A stretch of DNA of 64,000 nt, from contig NZ_FNTD01000004.1 in NCBI RefSeq assembly GCF_900104815.1, positions 2,186,501 to 2,250,500 on the forward strand, given 5' to 3'. Of the stretch, positions 53,106 to 61,120 are shown one piece after another. The stretch comes from Streptomyces misionensis (lineage in GTDB: Bacteria > Actinomycetota > Actinomycetes > Streptomycetales > Streptomycetaceae). Made by a program: the position numbers and the translations under genes. Each line of letters starts with the position of its first letter. Position 1 is the first letter of the stretch. Under the pieces are notes generated by a model. The model was not told the DNA's origin. It ran no database searches and worked only from the letters and a program-made list of their open reading frames with translations.

Positions 53106-53915
53106 CTACGCCTTCCGCGCCACCGCGCCGTACCCCGGGATCACCCCGTCGTCCTGACCCGGGACGGGTTCGCCCAGCTCGGGGTGCCACTTGTGGACGA
53201 TCTCGACGCCCGGGTCGACGAGGTCGAGGCCGTCGAAGAAGCGGGTGAACTCCTCCCGGGTGCGCAGGGCGAGGGTGATGCCGGCGCCCTTGAGCTTGCC
53301 GGTGGCGGTCGCGGCGTCCTTCGGGGTGAAGTCGGCCGTGGCGTGGGTCATCACCAGGTAGCTGCCGGACGGCAGTTCGGCCAGCAGCCGGGCGACCAGC
53401 TCATGGGCGCCGTCCGTGTCCGGCACGAAGTGCAGCAGGGCGATCAGCGAGAGGGCGACCGGCTGCTTCAGGTCCAGGACCTCCCGGGCGCCGGCGATGA
53501 TCGCGTCCGGGTCGCGCACGTCGGCCTGGAGGTACTCGGTGGCGCCCTGCGGGGTGCTGCGCAGCAGGGCGGCCGCGTGGGCCAGCACGATCGGGTCGTT
53601 GTCGCAGTAGACGACCCGGCTGTCGGGCGCGATCTGCTGGGCGACCTGGTGCAGGTTGGGCTCGGTCGGTATGCCGGTGCCGATGTCGAGGAACTGCCGC
53701 ACCCCCTGCCGGGCCAGCCACCTGGTGGCGCGGTGCATGAAGGCGCGGTTGACCCGGGCCATCACCGGCACGCGGGGTTCGAGGGCCAGCATCTGCCGGC
53801 CCATCTCCTCGTCGACCGGGTAGTTGTCCTTGCCGCCGAGGTACCAGTCGTACATCCGCGCGGGATGCGGCTTGCTGGTGTCGATCTCGACGGCCGTCGG
53901 GTCCTGCCCTGTCAT
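53106..53915 (-). CDS. DUF574-family SAM-dependent methyltransferase
   Basis: Actinobacterial DUF574 methyltransferase, 269 residues. The family opening DTSKPHPARMYDWYLGGKDNY, motif I FLDIGTGIPTEPNLHQVAQ and VVYCDNDPIVLAHA are clear. Substrates are unknown; many paralogues occur in Streptomyces next to regulatory genes. ATG at 53915 follows GGAG. A TTGACA/TCACAT promoter (53965-53937) precedes it. It is downstream of a DUF397/Scr1 pair on the same strand. Confidence 0.9.
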   Translation of the reverse strand: MTGQDPTAVEIDTSKPHPARMYDWYLGGKDNYPVDEEMGRQMLALEPRVPVMARVNRAFMHRATRWLARQGVRQFLDIGTGIPTEPNLHQVAQQIAPDSRVVYCDNDPIVLAHAAALLRSTPQGATEYLQADVRDPDAIIAGAREVLDLKQPVALSLIALLHFVPDTDGAHELVARLLAELPSGSYLVMTHATADFTPKDAATATGKLKGAGITLALRTREEFTRFFDGLDLVDPGVEIVHKWHPELGEPVPGQDDGVIPGYGAVARKA

Positions 53916-53936
53916 GCGGCACTCCGTAAACGTCTG

Positions 53937-53965
53937 ATGTGAAGGATTGTCAAGTCTGTTGTCAA
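53937..53965 (-). promoter_or_regulatory. Promoter of the DUF574 methyltransferase
   Basis: -35 TTGACA (53965-53960), 17 bases, -10 TCACAT (53942-53937). A second TTGACA lies 12 bases further downstream (53953-53948). Confidence 0.6.
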
Positions 53966-54005
53966 TGCGTGAAGTCGAGCAAGTAATCAACACAGGCGAC
54001 ACGTG

Positions 54006-54260
54006 TCAGGTGAGCAGGAAGTCGGCCTCCCCCGCCTTGGCGCCTTCTATGAAGGCGGTCATCTCGTCCATGGTGTAGATCAGCGCCGGCCCGTCCGGGT
54101 CGGTGGACTGGCGTACGGCGATCCGGCCGTCGGCCAGTTTCATCGCCTCCAGGCAGTTTCCCCCGTTGCCGCCGCTCCAGGGCTTGTGCCAGCCCTCGCT
54201 GCCCAACTCCCGTGCGGGCATGCCGTTGTAGACGCGTGCGCGCGGCTTGATGCGTTCCAT
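54006..54260 (-). CDS. DUF397 domain protein
   Basis: A small DUF397 protein of 84 residues with the typical WHKPWSGGNGGNCLEAM and AVRQSTDPDGPALIYTMDE. DUF397 proteins accompany Scr1/WhiJ-type HTH proteins and are thought to modulate their DNA binding, as in the abaA and whiJ loci. ATG at 54260 directly follows the stop of the HTH gene (TGAATG), with GGAG inside that gene, so synthesis is coupled. Confidence 0.93.
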   Translation of the reverse strand: MERIKPRARVYNGMPARELGSEGWHKPWSGGNGGNCLEAMKLADGRIAVRQSTDPDGPALIYTMDEMTAFIEGAKAGEADFLLT

Positions 54261-55121
54261 TCAGAGCTCCTTGCGGAGATCCCGGAGGATCTCTTTCGTG
54301 CGTTGTGCCGTGGCGGCCTGCGCCGCCATGCGGTCCATGACCTCGAGGTGGGTCGCCACCTCGGTGCGCGCGTCGAGGTAGACGGCGCCGGTCAGGTACT
54401 CGCTGTAGACCATGTCCGGCAGTTCTGACATGGCAAATCGGAACAGCACGAAGGGCCCGTAGGTTCCCGGGTGGGGCCCGTTCTCGAACGGGGCGACCTG
54501 GAGCGTCACGTTCGGCAGGCTCGCCGCCTCCAGGAGCCTGTCGACCTGGGCGCGCATCACCTCGGGCCCGCCGACCGGGCGGCGCAGGGCGGTCTCGTCC
54601 ATCACGGCCCAGAACCGGGGGGCGTCGGAGCGGGTGAGCAGCTGCTGGCGCTGCATGCGCAGCGCGACATGGCGCTCGATGTCGTCCGGGCTGGTCTGGC
54701 CGATGGCACCGGATCTGAGTACTCCGCGGGCGTAGTCCTCGGTCTGGAGGAGTCCGGGGACGAAGTGGGGTTCGTAGGAGCGGATGAGGCTCGCCGCGCC
54801 CTCCAGGCTGACGTACATGGAGAACCAGCCGGGCAGGATGTCGTGGAACCGCTGCCACCAGCCGGGGCGGTTGGCCTCCTCGGCCAGCTGGACGAAGGCC
54901 TCCGCCTCGTCCTCGGGCACACCGTAGGCCTTCAGCAGCAGCTGGAGGTACGGGATCTTGAAGGCGACCTCGGCCATCTCCATGCGGCGGACGGTGGCGG
55001 GGGCGACGCGCAGTACCCGGGCGGCGTCCTCGCGCTTGAGTCCGGCGCGTTCCCGCAGGTCCAGCAGGCGCCGCCCGAGGACAACCTGTCCCACCGTCGG
55101 CGCGGACCGCGGCTCGCTCAC
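54261..55121 (-). CDS. Scr1/WhiJ-like HTH regulator (DUF5753)
   Basis: A 286-residue regulator: XRE helix-turn-helix (about 10-65, LGRRLLDLRERAGLKREDAA...VAPATVRRMEMAEV) and a C-terminal DUF5753 domain (about 95-275, SYEPHFVPGLLQTEDYARGVL). GTG at 55121 is chosen because GGAGGTGGGAGC precedes it; the upstream GTG at 55148 would put this site inside the gene. It is divergent from an ATPase gene across a region with nested palindromes that are candidate operators. Confidence 0.9.
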   Translation of the reverse strand: MSEPRSAPTVGQVVLGRRLLDLRERAGLKREDAARVLRVAPATVRRMEMAEVAFKIPYLQLLLKAYGVPEDEAEAFVQLAEEANRPGWWQRFHDILPGWFSMYVSLEGAASLIRSYEPHFVPGLLQTEDYARGVLRSGAIGQTSPDDIERHVALRMQRQQLLTRSDAPRFWAVMDETALRRPVGGPEVMRAQVDRLLEAASLPNVTLQVAPFENGPHPGTYGPFVLFRFAMSELPDMVYSEYLTGAVYLDARTEVATHLEVMDRMAAQAATAQRTKEILRDLRKEL

Positions 55122-55286
55122 GCTCCCACCTCCACCGAAAGCCTTCACTCAAAGGAACCCTGACAGCCCTGCGGCGCCGTTCGAAGGCTCATTCGAAGAC
55201 CGGGTCGGACCTCCGGTGGACCCAATTGGCGCCGCGGGACGTGCTGTTGCGAGCAGTGTGCCACGGCGCCTGACCGAGTCACAGCG

Positions 55287-55312
55287 CACTCTGCAATTTT
55301 CAGAGTGACTCT
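55287..55312. promoter_or_regulatory. Nested palindromes between HTH and ATPase genes
   Basis: CACTCTG (55287-55293) pairs perfectly with CAGAGTG (55301-55307) across CAATTTT. The right arm continues as a second perfect palindrome, AGAGT-G-ACTCT (55302-55312). The site abuts the -35 of the ATPase promoter and is a candidate target of the Scr1-type regulator. Confidence 0.65.
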
Positions 55313-55340
55313 TGCCAAGTGTCCGCGGCAGGGCGATAGT
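55312..55340 (+). promoter_or_regulatory. Promoter of the ATPase gene
   Basis: -35 TTGCCA (55312-55317), 17 bases, -10 GATAGT (55335-55340), then 7 bases to the GTG at 55348, giving a leaderless or nearly leaderless mRNA. Confidence 0.55.
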
Positions 55341-55347
55341 GGCAGGC

Positions 55348-56139
55348 GTGATTCCGTCCGCGCCTTTAGGAACAGACGCCGCCGCCGACCGCCCCGGTCT
55401 CGGCGCCGCAGTGGCTGCCCCGCGGGGCGGCGCCGCCGAGCGCCGGTTCCGTTTCGAGCTGGTCGCGCATCCGGGTTCCGTCGCCCGGGCGAGGCGCCTG
55501 GCGCACGCCCGGCTGACCGGCTGGTCGGTGTGCGCGGACACCTGTGACAGCGCGGCCCTGGTCATATCCGAGCTGGTCACCAACGCGATCGTGCACACCG
55601 CGAGCGAACGGGTGGTGTGCGAGTTGCACGACCACGACGACATGGTCCGCATCGCCGTGCGCGACGAGGGCTGTGCTCCCGGCGAGCCCCACCCCGCCGC
55701 GCAGCGGCCCGACGAGGAGCACGGGAGGGGGTTGCTCCTCGTCGACGCGCTGTGCCGGGCCTGGGGTGCGCAGGAGCACGGCTCCGGGCTGCTGGTCTGG
55801 GCGGAGCTGGCCCGCCGGGAGGAGCCGGCCGCCGAGCCCGCCGCGCCACGCGAGGATCTCGGCTGGGGCTCGCGCCCCAAGCCGGCCCGGCCCGGCGACT
55901 CCGGCGAGGACGAACCGGCCGAGGCCCACGACCTCGCCTCCGGTACGGGCGCCGAGCAGCCCGCGCACCGGGTGCCGGGACAGCCGCACCCACCGCACCG
56001 GGCGCCCGAAGGGCACCACCGCCGGCACGGCACCCCGGACCGCCGTCCGAACGGCGCCGCCGAGCCGTACCGGCACCGGGGCGCGGAGCAGCCTCCGCAC
56101 CGGGCGCCGGAGCAGCGCCGCGACTGGGAGCGGCCGTGA
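55348..56139 (+). CDS. HATPase_c (anti-sigma-like) regulatory protein
   Basis: A 263-residue protein whose residues about 30-165 form a GHKL/HATPase_c domain as in SpoIIAB/RsbW-type anti-sigma kinases: N-box ALVISELVTNAIVHTASERV, G1-like RIAVRDEGCAPG and G2-like HGRGLLLVDALCRAWG. The C-terminal 100 residues are a Pro/His/Arg-rich, low-complexity tail with repeated PPHRAPE. With the divergent DUF397/Scr1 pair it makes the whiJ/abaA-type trio. Its partner protein is not visible. Confidence 0.85.
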   Translation: MIPSAPLGTDAAADRPGLGAAVAAPRGGAAERRFRFELVAHPGSVARARRLAHARLTGWSVCADTCDSAALVISELVTNAIVHTASERVVCELHDHDDMVRIAVRDEGCAPGEPHPAAQRPDEEHGRGLLLVDALCRAWGAQEHGSGLLVWAELARREEPAAEPAAPREDLGWGSRPKPARPGDSGEDEPAEAHDLASGTGAEQPAHRVPGQPHPPHRAPEGHHRRHGTPDRRPNGAAEPYRHRGAEQPPHRAPEQRRDWERP

Positions 56140-56633
56140 CCGGCGCGGCGAGCCCGGGACGGCACGGCGCGGCGGGGCGGGGCTCCGGCGGGCGCCCTGG
56201 TCCCGGCCTCGAGGTCGCGGGCGGGGAACGGGCGATGGGGATGAACACCCTGGTGCGGCTGCAACGCCGGCGTCCGGGCGCGGATCCGGGCCACCGGCTC
56301 CAGGTGCCGGAGGGCATGACCGTGCCGCTGGGCTGTGACGCCGTGGCCGTGCCCGATCGCCTCGGGCCGCCGGTCGTGGCGCGGCTGCCGCGGCTGGGGT
56401 GTGTGTACGCCGACGGGGCGCGCTGGTGGTGGATCGTGCCGTCGGACTCCGACTACGCGCTGCCCTGGCCGGCGCCCGCCGAGTACGCCCCGGGCGCGCT
56501 GGTCGGGGGCGCCGCGCGGCTGATCCACCGGCCGCGGGGCACGGTGCCGTACACCCCGCCGATCCCGCTCTACCTGGCGCTGTGCCGGGCGACGGGGACG
56601 ACTCCGGAGTGGTCGCGGACGATCACCGCCTGA
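56136..56633 (+). CDS. Conserved hypothetical protein next to the ATPase
   Basis: A 165-residue protein that I cannot assign. The first 30 residues are Gly-rich and the conserved part probably begins at MGMNTLVRLQRRRPG (ATG at 56235). Trp-rich ARWWWIVPSDSDYALPWP is a notable central motif. GTG at 56136 overlaps the ATPase stop by four bases, so the two are translated together and may work together. It ends overlapping the convergent 60-residue gene by 11 bases. Confidence 0.65.
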   Translation: MTGAASPGRHGAAGRGSGGRPGPGLEVAGGERAMGMNTLVRLQRRRPGADPGHRLQVPEGMTVPLGCDAVAVPDRLGPPVVARLPRLGCVYADGARWWWIVPSDSDYALPWPAPAEYAPGALVGGAARLIHRPRGTVPYTPPIPLYLALCRATGTTPEWSRTITA

Positions 56634-56805
56634 CGGCCGCTTCGCTCCCCCGCACGATCACCAGGAAGGTGTCCGTCGCCAGGTCCATGACGACCTCGGC
56701 GGGCCGGCCCTCCAGGCGTCGCGCGTGCGCGAACTCCTCGGCGGGCCGCGATCCGCGCGGGCCGCCGGCCGGGAAGCGTCCGAGCACCGTTCGTGCGTTC
56801 ACCAT
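56623..56805 (-). CDS. Small hypothetical protein (60 aa)
   Basis: A 60-residue protein starting MVNARTVLGRFPAGG and ending with VVMDLATDTFLVIVRGSEAA. Evidence for reality is the excellent GGAGG six bases before the ATG at 56805 and normal composition. I know no function. Its 3' end overlaps the plus-strand gene by 11 bases. Confidence 0.65.
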   Translation of the reverse strand: MVNARTVLGRFPAGGPRGSRPAEEFAHARRLEGRPAEVVMDLATDTFLVIVRGSEAAVRR

Positions 56806-56979
56806 CGCGCACCTCCGCAAGAGCGTCGTCCTGTGTGGTCCTTCGTCGTTCTGAAGGAGAGAACGCCCGGCGGGAGGTGAACGCCTCGGCCGGTGACCGG
56901 ACTGAGACATGTCCGGCACGGATTCGGCGCGGATCGCGATGGTCCGGTCACATTCCGAAAGGAAACCGCATCTTCCGGG

Positions 56980-57624
56980 TCAGAAGTCGTACTCGTCGTG
57001 GAGGCGCAGTTCCTCGCTTCCGGCGGGGTCCCGGCCGAGGGCGGTCAGGTCGAGGAGGGCGGTGGTGCTGCCCAGTTCGTCCAGCTCCGCGTCGTTGACC
57101 GAGTAGGTGTGGAACACCCGGTCGTGCTCGCGCAGGAAGCAGCTCAGGCCCGGCCGCTCGACCAGCTCGCCGCCGTCGCGCACGGTCGCCCCGAAGTCGG
57201 TGTTGAAGTCGCCGGGCGCCGAGGAGTACCAGGGCACCGCCCAGCCCATGCGCGCCTTGAACGGCAGGATGCGGGTGAACGGGGCCCGGGAGACGGCGGC
57301 GAACGAGGTGTTCCGGGCGCGCAGGTGCGCGAGGTGGCCGACCTGGTCGAGGAAGGCGGCGCAGCAGGGGCAGCCGGTCTCCCACTCGGGGGCGAACATG
57401 AAGTGGTGGACGACCAGCTGGGAGCGTCCTTCGAAGAGGTCGAGCAGGGTCGCCTTGCCGTCGCCGCCCTCGAAGAGGTACTCGGGGTCGACCTCGACCA
57501 TGGGCAGCCGGCGCCGCTCGGCACCGAGCGCCCGGCGCGCCTGTCTGACCGCTTCCTCCCTGTGCCGTAACTCCTCGCGCGCGATGCGCCATTGCTCGCG
57601 CGAGACGATCTCCGGAAGCGACAT
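56980..57624 (-). CDS. DUF899 thioredoxin-like protein
   Basis: A 214-residue DUF899 protein with a thioredoxin-like fold. The redox motif is ETGCPCCAAFLDQVGH; before it LVVHHFMFAPEW and after it FPFTRILPFKARMGW-like residues match the family. The partner and substrate are unknown; a role in disulfide or peroxide chemistry is inferred from the Cys motif. ATG at 57624 follows AGGAGGG. Confidence 0.9.
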   Translation of the reverse strand: MSLPEIVSREQWRIAREELRHREEAVRQARRALGAERRRLPMVEVDPEYLFEGGDGKATLLDLFEGRSQLVVHHFMFAPEWETGCPCCAAFLDQVGHLAHLRARNTSFAAVSRAPFTRILPFKARMGWAVPWYSSAPGDFNTDFGATVRDGGELVERPGLSCFLREHDRVFHTYSVNDAELDELGSTTALLDLTALGRDPAGSEELRLHDEYDF

Positions 57625-57716
57625 GGGCCCTCCTGTCCGACGGTCGGTCGAGAGTGCTGACCGGCGCCGGGCCCGGAACTCATCGCCGTGCGCGGGGTTT
57701 TCTCACCCGGCCGCGG

Positions 57717-58490
57717 TCACGGCGCCGGTGGCAGTGCCGCCGCGACGATCTCCTCCGCTCTGGCGACGGCGCTGACCAGGGCGTCGGGAGCGGGGCTCAG
57801 CTCGCTCAGCAGCGTGTCGAACACCCGCAGTCCGGCCCGTTCCAGCAGCCGTTTCTCGTTGGTCACCCACTCCCCGCGGGCGGCGAGGACGGCGTGGGCC
57901 GCCTGGGTCGCGGCGGTGGCGACGGCGCCCGCGGTCTCGGTGAGGCGCCCCTTGGGCGCGTGGTTCGCCTTGGCGTAGCCGAGGGTGGCGCGGGCGGTGC
58001 CGTGCCAGCGGTCGGCGGCGCCCCGGCGCAGCTTGTCCGGGTAGCCGGCGGGGCGGGGCAGTTCGCCGCGCAGCACCCGGTTGACGGCCAGTTCGGCCAC
58101 GATCAGATAGGTGGGGATGCCGGCGAGGTGGAACAGCAGCGGTTCCACCCGGAACCGTCCCTGCTCCGCCTCGGCCAGTTCGTGCTCGACCACGTCCAGG
58201 TCGCGGTAGTGCACATCGACCCGGCGTCCGTCGATGGTCAGCCAGGCCCCGCCGTTGAAGACGCCGCCGCCCCAGTCGCCGACTCCGCAGACCTCGCCCT
58301 GCCAGCCGACGGCGCGCAGGTCGGCCGGGTCGAAGGGGCCCCGGTAGTAGACGGCCAGGTCCCAGTCGCTGTCGGGGCGGTGGGTGCCCTCGGCCCGGGA
58401 GCCGCCGAGGGCGACGGCGCGGACGGTGGGCAGGGCGGCGAGCCGGTCGGCGGTGGCGGAGAGGAAGTCGGGGTCGCAGAGACGTGGCAT
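57717..58490 (-). CDS. Nucleotidyltransferase-domain protein
   Basis: A 257-residue protein with the pol-beta-type nucleotidyltransferase signature GGSRAEGTHRPDSDWDLAVYY, that is, GS-x(n)-D-x-D, plus RRVDVHYRDLD with the third acidic residue, and a helical C-terminal half (about 130-250). Relatives modify antibiotics or toxins (MNT/HEPN, kanamycin nucleotidyltransferase-like); no HEPN partner lies beside it. ATG at 58490 has little ribosome site, and CAGGCT 6 bases upstream suggests a near-leaderless mRNA. Confidence 0.85.
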   Translation of the reverse strand: MPRLCDPDFLSATADRLAALPTVRAVALGGSRAEGTHRPDSDWDLAVYYRGPFDPADLRAVGWQGEVCGVGDWGGGVFNGGAWLTIDGRRVDVHYRDLDVVEHELAEAEQGRFRVEPLLFHLAGIPTYLIVAELAVNRVLRGELPRPAGYPDKLRRGAADRWHGTARATLGYAKANHAPKGRLTETAGAVATAATQAAHAVLAARGEWVTNEKRLLERAGLRVFDTLLSELSPAPDALVSAVARAEEIVAAALPPAP

Positions 58491-58634
58491 GGGGCCAGCC
58501 TGCGCCATGGAGGGCCGGGTCCGCGCGCGGATTACCCCGGTGTCCGCCCCCGCGCCGGGAAATTGGGATGCGCGCGCGCCCGACGGGGGCCGATGATCGG
58601 GAGGTTGTCCGCTGACCGTCCCAGGAGCAGATCC

Positions 58635-59063
58635 GTGATCCAGCGCGTCACCGTTCCCACCCTCTTCCCGCCGCCCACCTACTCCCACGCCTCCGTGGTC
58701 GAGGCGGGCACCCGACTGGCGTTCCTCGCCGGGTCCGTACCGCTCGACGAGCGGGGCGAGCTCGTCGGACCCGGCGATCCCGTGCGCCAGGCCGAGCAGG
58801 TGATCGCCAACCTGAGCGCGCAACTGCTCGCCGTGGGCAGCGACTTGGCGCACGTTCTCCGGACGGAGGTGTACGTCGTGGGCGATGAGCCCGCGACCCT
58901 GTCGGCGGTCTGGCGGGTCGTGGAGGACTCCGGGCTGAGCAAGGGCCCGCACTCGTCCACCCTGCTCGGTGTCGCCTGCCTCGGGTACACCGGACAGCTG
59001 GTGGAGATCACGGCGACCGCGGTGGTGCCCGACGGTCCGGCGGACACCGGGGAACAGCGGTGA
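58635..59063 (+). CDS. RidA/YjgF-family protein
   Basis: RidA-superfamily protein, 142 residues; RidA itself deaminates reactive enamines made by PLP enzymes. The conserved ends are THE YSHASVVEAGTRLAFLAGSVP and VACLGYTGQLVEITATAV regions; the arginine that RidA uses for catalysis (near residue 105) is not obvious here, so the activity may differ. GTG at 58635 follows AGGAGCAG. The stop overlaps the GNAT gene (GTGA), making a pair. Confidence 0.85.
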   Translation: MIQRVTVPTLFPPPTYSHASVVEAGTRLAFLAGSVPLDERGELVGPGDPVRQAEQVIANLSAQLLAVGSDLAHVLRTEVYVVGDEPATLSAVWRVVEDSGLSKGPHSSTLLGVACLGYTGQLVEITATAVVPDGPADTGEQR

Positions 59064-59512
59064 CCGGGGTCGTCCTGCGGCGGGCCGTGGCGGCGGACGC
59101 CCGGGCCGCCTCCGATGTGTGGCTGCGGTCGTTCGGCGCCGCGCTGCCCACGGTCGTACGGCCGCGCACCGACGAGGAGGTCCACGACTACTTCCGGGAC
59201 GTCGTCGTGCCGCTGCGCGAGACCTGGGTGGCGGAGGCGGACGAGGAGCGGATCGTCGGGGTGATGGTGCTCGACGGGGAACTGCTGTCCCAGCTGTACC
59301 TGGACCCGCGGTGGCGGGGGCGGGGGCTCGGCGACCGGTTCATGGCGGTGGCCAAGGAGCGCTGCCCGGACCGGCTGAGCCTGTGGACCTTCCAGGTCAA
59401 CGGACCCGCCCGGCGCTTCTACGAACGCCACGGCTTCGTCGCCGTCGAGACCACGGACGGCCACGGCAACGAGGAGCGGGAGCCGGACGTGCGGTACGTG
59501 TGGCAGCCCTGA
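59060..59512 (+). CDS. GNAT-family N-acetyltransferase
   Basis: A 150-residue acetyltransferase. The acetyl-CoA loop is LYLDPRWRGRGLGDRFMAVAKE (Q/RxxGxG/A) and FYERHGFVAVETTDG is the usual beta-bulge end. Acceptor unknown. GTG at 59060 overlaps the RidA-like gene, so both are on one mRNA. Confidence 0.93.
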   Translation: MTGVVLRRAVAADARAASDVWLRSFGAALPTVVRPRTDEEVHDYFRDVVVPLRETWVAEADEERIVGVMVLDGELLSQLYLDPRWRGRGLGDRFMAVAKERCPDRLSLWTFQVNGPARRFYERHGFVAVETTDGHGNEEREPDVRYVWQP

Positions 59513-59594
59513 ACGTGCCTTCCGCGACGGCGGGTTCGCCCCTCTCCGGGGCTTGCCCGCGCCGGGCACCGCGGCCGGGCCGGGGCCCCGGGCT

Positions 59595-60296
59595 TCAGGA
59601 CACCGGCAGTCCCGCCGTCTGCGCGGCCGTGCGCAGCACCTCGCGCAGCATCGCTGGGGTCAGCCGGCCGGTGAAGGTGTTGCGCTGGCTGACGTGGAAG
59701 CAGCCGAAGAGGTCCAGGCCGTCGAGCGTGACCCGGGTGCCGTGCGCGAAGGCCGGGCGGGGCCGGGGGACGGTCCAGCCCGCCTCGGCGAACGCGGGCA
59801 GCGCCGCCTGCCAGCCGAAGGCGCCGAGGACCACCGCGGCCCGCACCGTCGGGCGCAGCAGATGCAGCTCCTGGACCAGCCAGGACCGGCAGGTGTCGCG
59901 CTCGCCGGGGGTCGGCTTGTTCGCGGGCGGCGCGCAGTGCACGGGCGCGGTGACCCGGACTCCGTACAGCTCCAGTCCGTCGTCGGCGCTGACCGAGGTG
60001 GGGCGGTTGGCGAGGCCCACGTCGTACAGCGCCTGGTAGAGCACGTCCCCGGAGCGGTCGCCGGTGAACATGCGCCCGGTGCGGTTGCCGCCGTGCGCCG
60101 CCGGGGCCAGACCGATGATCAGCAGCCGGGCGTCCGCGGGACCGAAGCCGGGCACCGGCCGGCCCCAGTACGTCCAGTCGGCGAACGCGGCTCGTTTGGT
60201 GCGCGCGACCTCCTCGCGCCACTCCACCAGCCGGGGGCAGGCCCGGCAGCCCGTGAGGCGCCGGTCCAGCCGGGCGAGGGCACCGCTGTCGTCCAT
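59595..60296 (-). CDS. Family-5 uracil-DNA glycosylase (UdgB-like)
   Basis: A 233-residue iron-sulfur uracil-DNA glycosylase. The four cluster cysteines are C17, C20, C121 and C136; the active-site motif GLAPAAHGGNRTGRMFTGD begins near residue 62 and has Ala where family 4 has an acidic residue, as in UdgB. HVSQRNTFTGRL is the C-terminal motif. UdgB removes uracil, hypoxanthine and related bases from GC-rich DNA. ATG at 60296 is leaderless: TACGGT lies 6 bases upstream, but without the damage-promoter -35. Confidence 0.93.
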   Translation of the reverse strand: MDDSGALARLDRRLTGCRACPRLVEWREEVARTKRAAFADWTYWGRPVPGFGPADARLLIIGLAPAAHGGNRTGRMFTGDRSGDVLYQALYDVGLANRPTSVSADDGLELYGVRVTAPVHCAPPANKPTPGERDTCRSWLVQELHLLRPTVRAAVVLGAFGWQAALPAFAEAGWTVPRPRPAFAHGTRVTLDGLDLFGCFHVSQRNTFTGRLTPAMLREVLRTAAQTAGLPVS

Positions 60297-60302
60297 ACGG
60301 CC

Positions 60303-60308
60303 ACCGTA
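60303..60308 (-). promoter_or_regulatory. -10 of the leaderless UDG gene
   Basis: TACGGT on the minus strand, 6 bases before the ATG at 60296; no clear -35. Confidence 0.5.
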
Positions 60309-60447
60309 TGCCCAGGGCACCGCGACCCATGTCCATGATCTTCGGTGATGCCTCTCCTCCTTCCTTCTCTCTCTTCTCCCGACGGCTCCCGTCCGGGCCC
60401 CGGGCCGCCCCCGGGAAAACGGGTCCGGCTCATCCGGCCCGGGGCGT

Positions 60448-60453
60448 TAGGGT
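60448..60453 (+). promoter_or_regulatory. -10 of the leaderless S4-domain gene
   Basis: TAGGGT, 6 bases before the ATG at 60460; no clear -35. Confidence 0.5.
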
Positions 60454-60459
60454 CGGAAC

Positions 60460-61044
60460 ATGGCTTCCGAGGACACGGACGAGAACGTGAACCCTGGCAC
60501 CGGCGGGCCCGCCGGGACGGGCCCCGACCGGCCCGCCGAGGACTCCGGTGCCCGTGCCGGCCAACCGCTCGACCCCAAGGTGGCCGCCGCCGAGGCCGCG
60601 GGGCCGGGCAACGGCGAGACGGTCCGGATCGACAGCTGGATCTGGGCCGTGCGGCTGATCAAGACGCGTTCCCTCGGCGCCGCCGCCTGCCGTGGTGGGC
60701 ATGTGCATGTGAACGGTGAGCGGGTGAAGCCGGCGTACTCCGTCCGGGTGGGCGACGAGGTGCGGCTGCGGCACGAGGGACGGGAGCGGGTGGTGATCGT
60801 CAAGCGCCTCATCCGCAAGCGGGTCGGCGCGCCCGTGGCCGTGCAGTGCTACATCGACAACTCCCCTCCGCCCCCGCCCCGCGAGGCCGTCGCCCCCGCC
60901 GGCCTGCGCGACCGGGGCGCCGGCCGCCCCACCAAGCGGGACCGCCGGGAGATGGAGCGCCTGCGCGGCCTCGCCGCCCCGGGCCCCGCCTCCGGCCCCG
61001 CCGCCGGCTTCGCCGGTCCTGGCGGGCGGCCCAAGGGCCGGTGA
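60460..61044 (+). CDS. S4-domain RNA-binding protein (HslR/Hsp15-like)
   Basis: A 194-residue protein with an S4 RNA-binding domain at about 55-115 (RIDSWIWAVRLIKTRSLGAAA...GHVHVNGERVKPAYSVRVGDEV). Hsp15-type proteins bind 50S subunits carrying stalled nascent chains. An acidic Gly/Pro-rich N-terminus and a basic C-terminus (RPTKRDRREMERLRG) flank it. ATG at 60460 has no ribosome site; leaderless start. Confidence 0.92.
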   Translation: MASEDTDENVNPGTGGPAGTGPDRPAEDSGARAGQPLDPKVAAAEAAGPGNGETVRIDSWIWAVRLIKTRSLGAAACRGGHVHVNGERVKPAYSVRVGDEVRLRHEGRERVVIVKRLIRKRVGAPVAVQCYIDNSPPPPPREAVAPAGLRDRGAGRPTKRDRREMERLRGLAAPGPASGPAAGFAGPGGRPKGR

Positions 61045-61075
61045 CGGGCGGCGCCGCCGAAACGCCGACCGGTGC

Positions 61076-61099
61076 CCCGGCGGACGGACCTCCGCCGGG
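61076..61099. terminator. Terminator between S4 and methyltransferase genes
   Basis: CCCGGCGGA (61076-61084) and TCCGCCGGG (61091-61099) with a 6-base loop. An outer 9-bp repeat CGGTGACGG/CCGTCACCG (61039-61047, 61107-61115) frames it. Confidence 0.75.
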
Positions 61100-61120
61100 C
61101 CGGCCGCCGTCACCGTGCGC

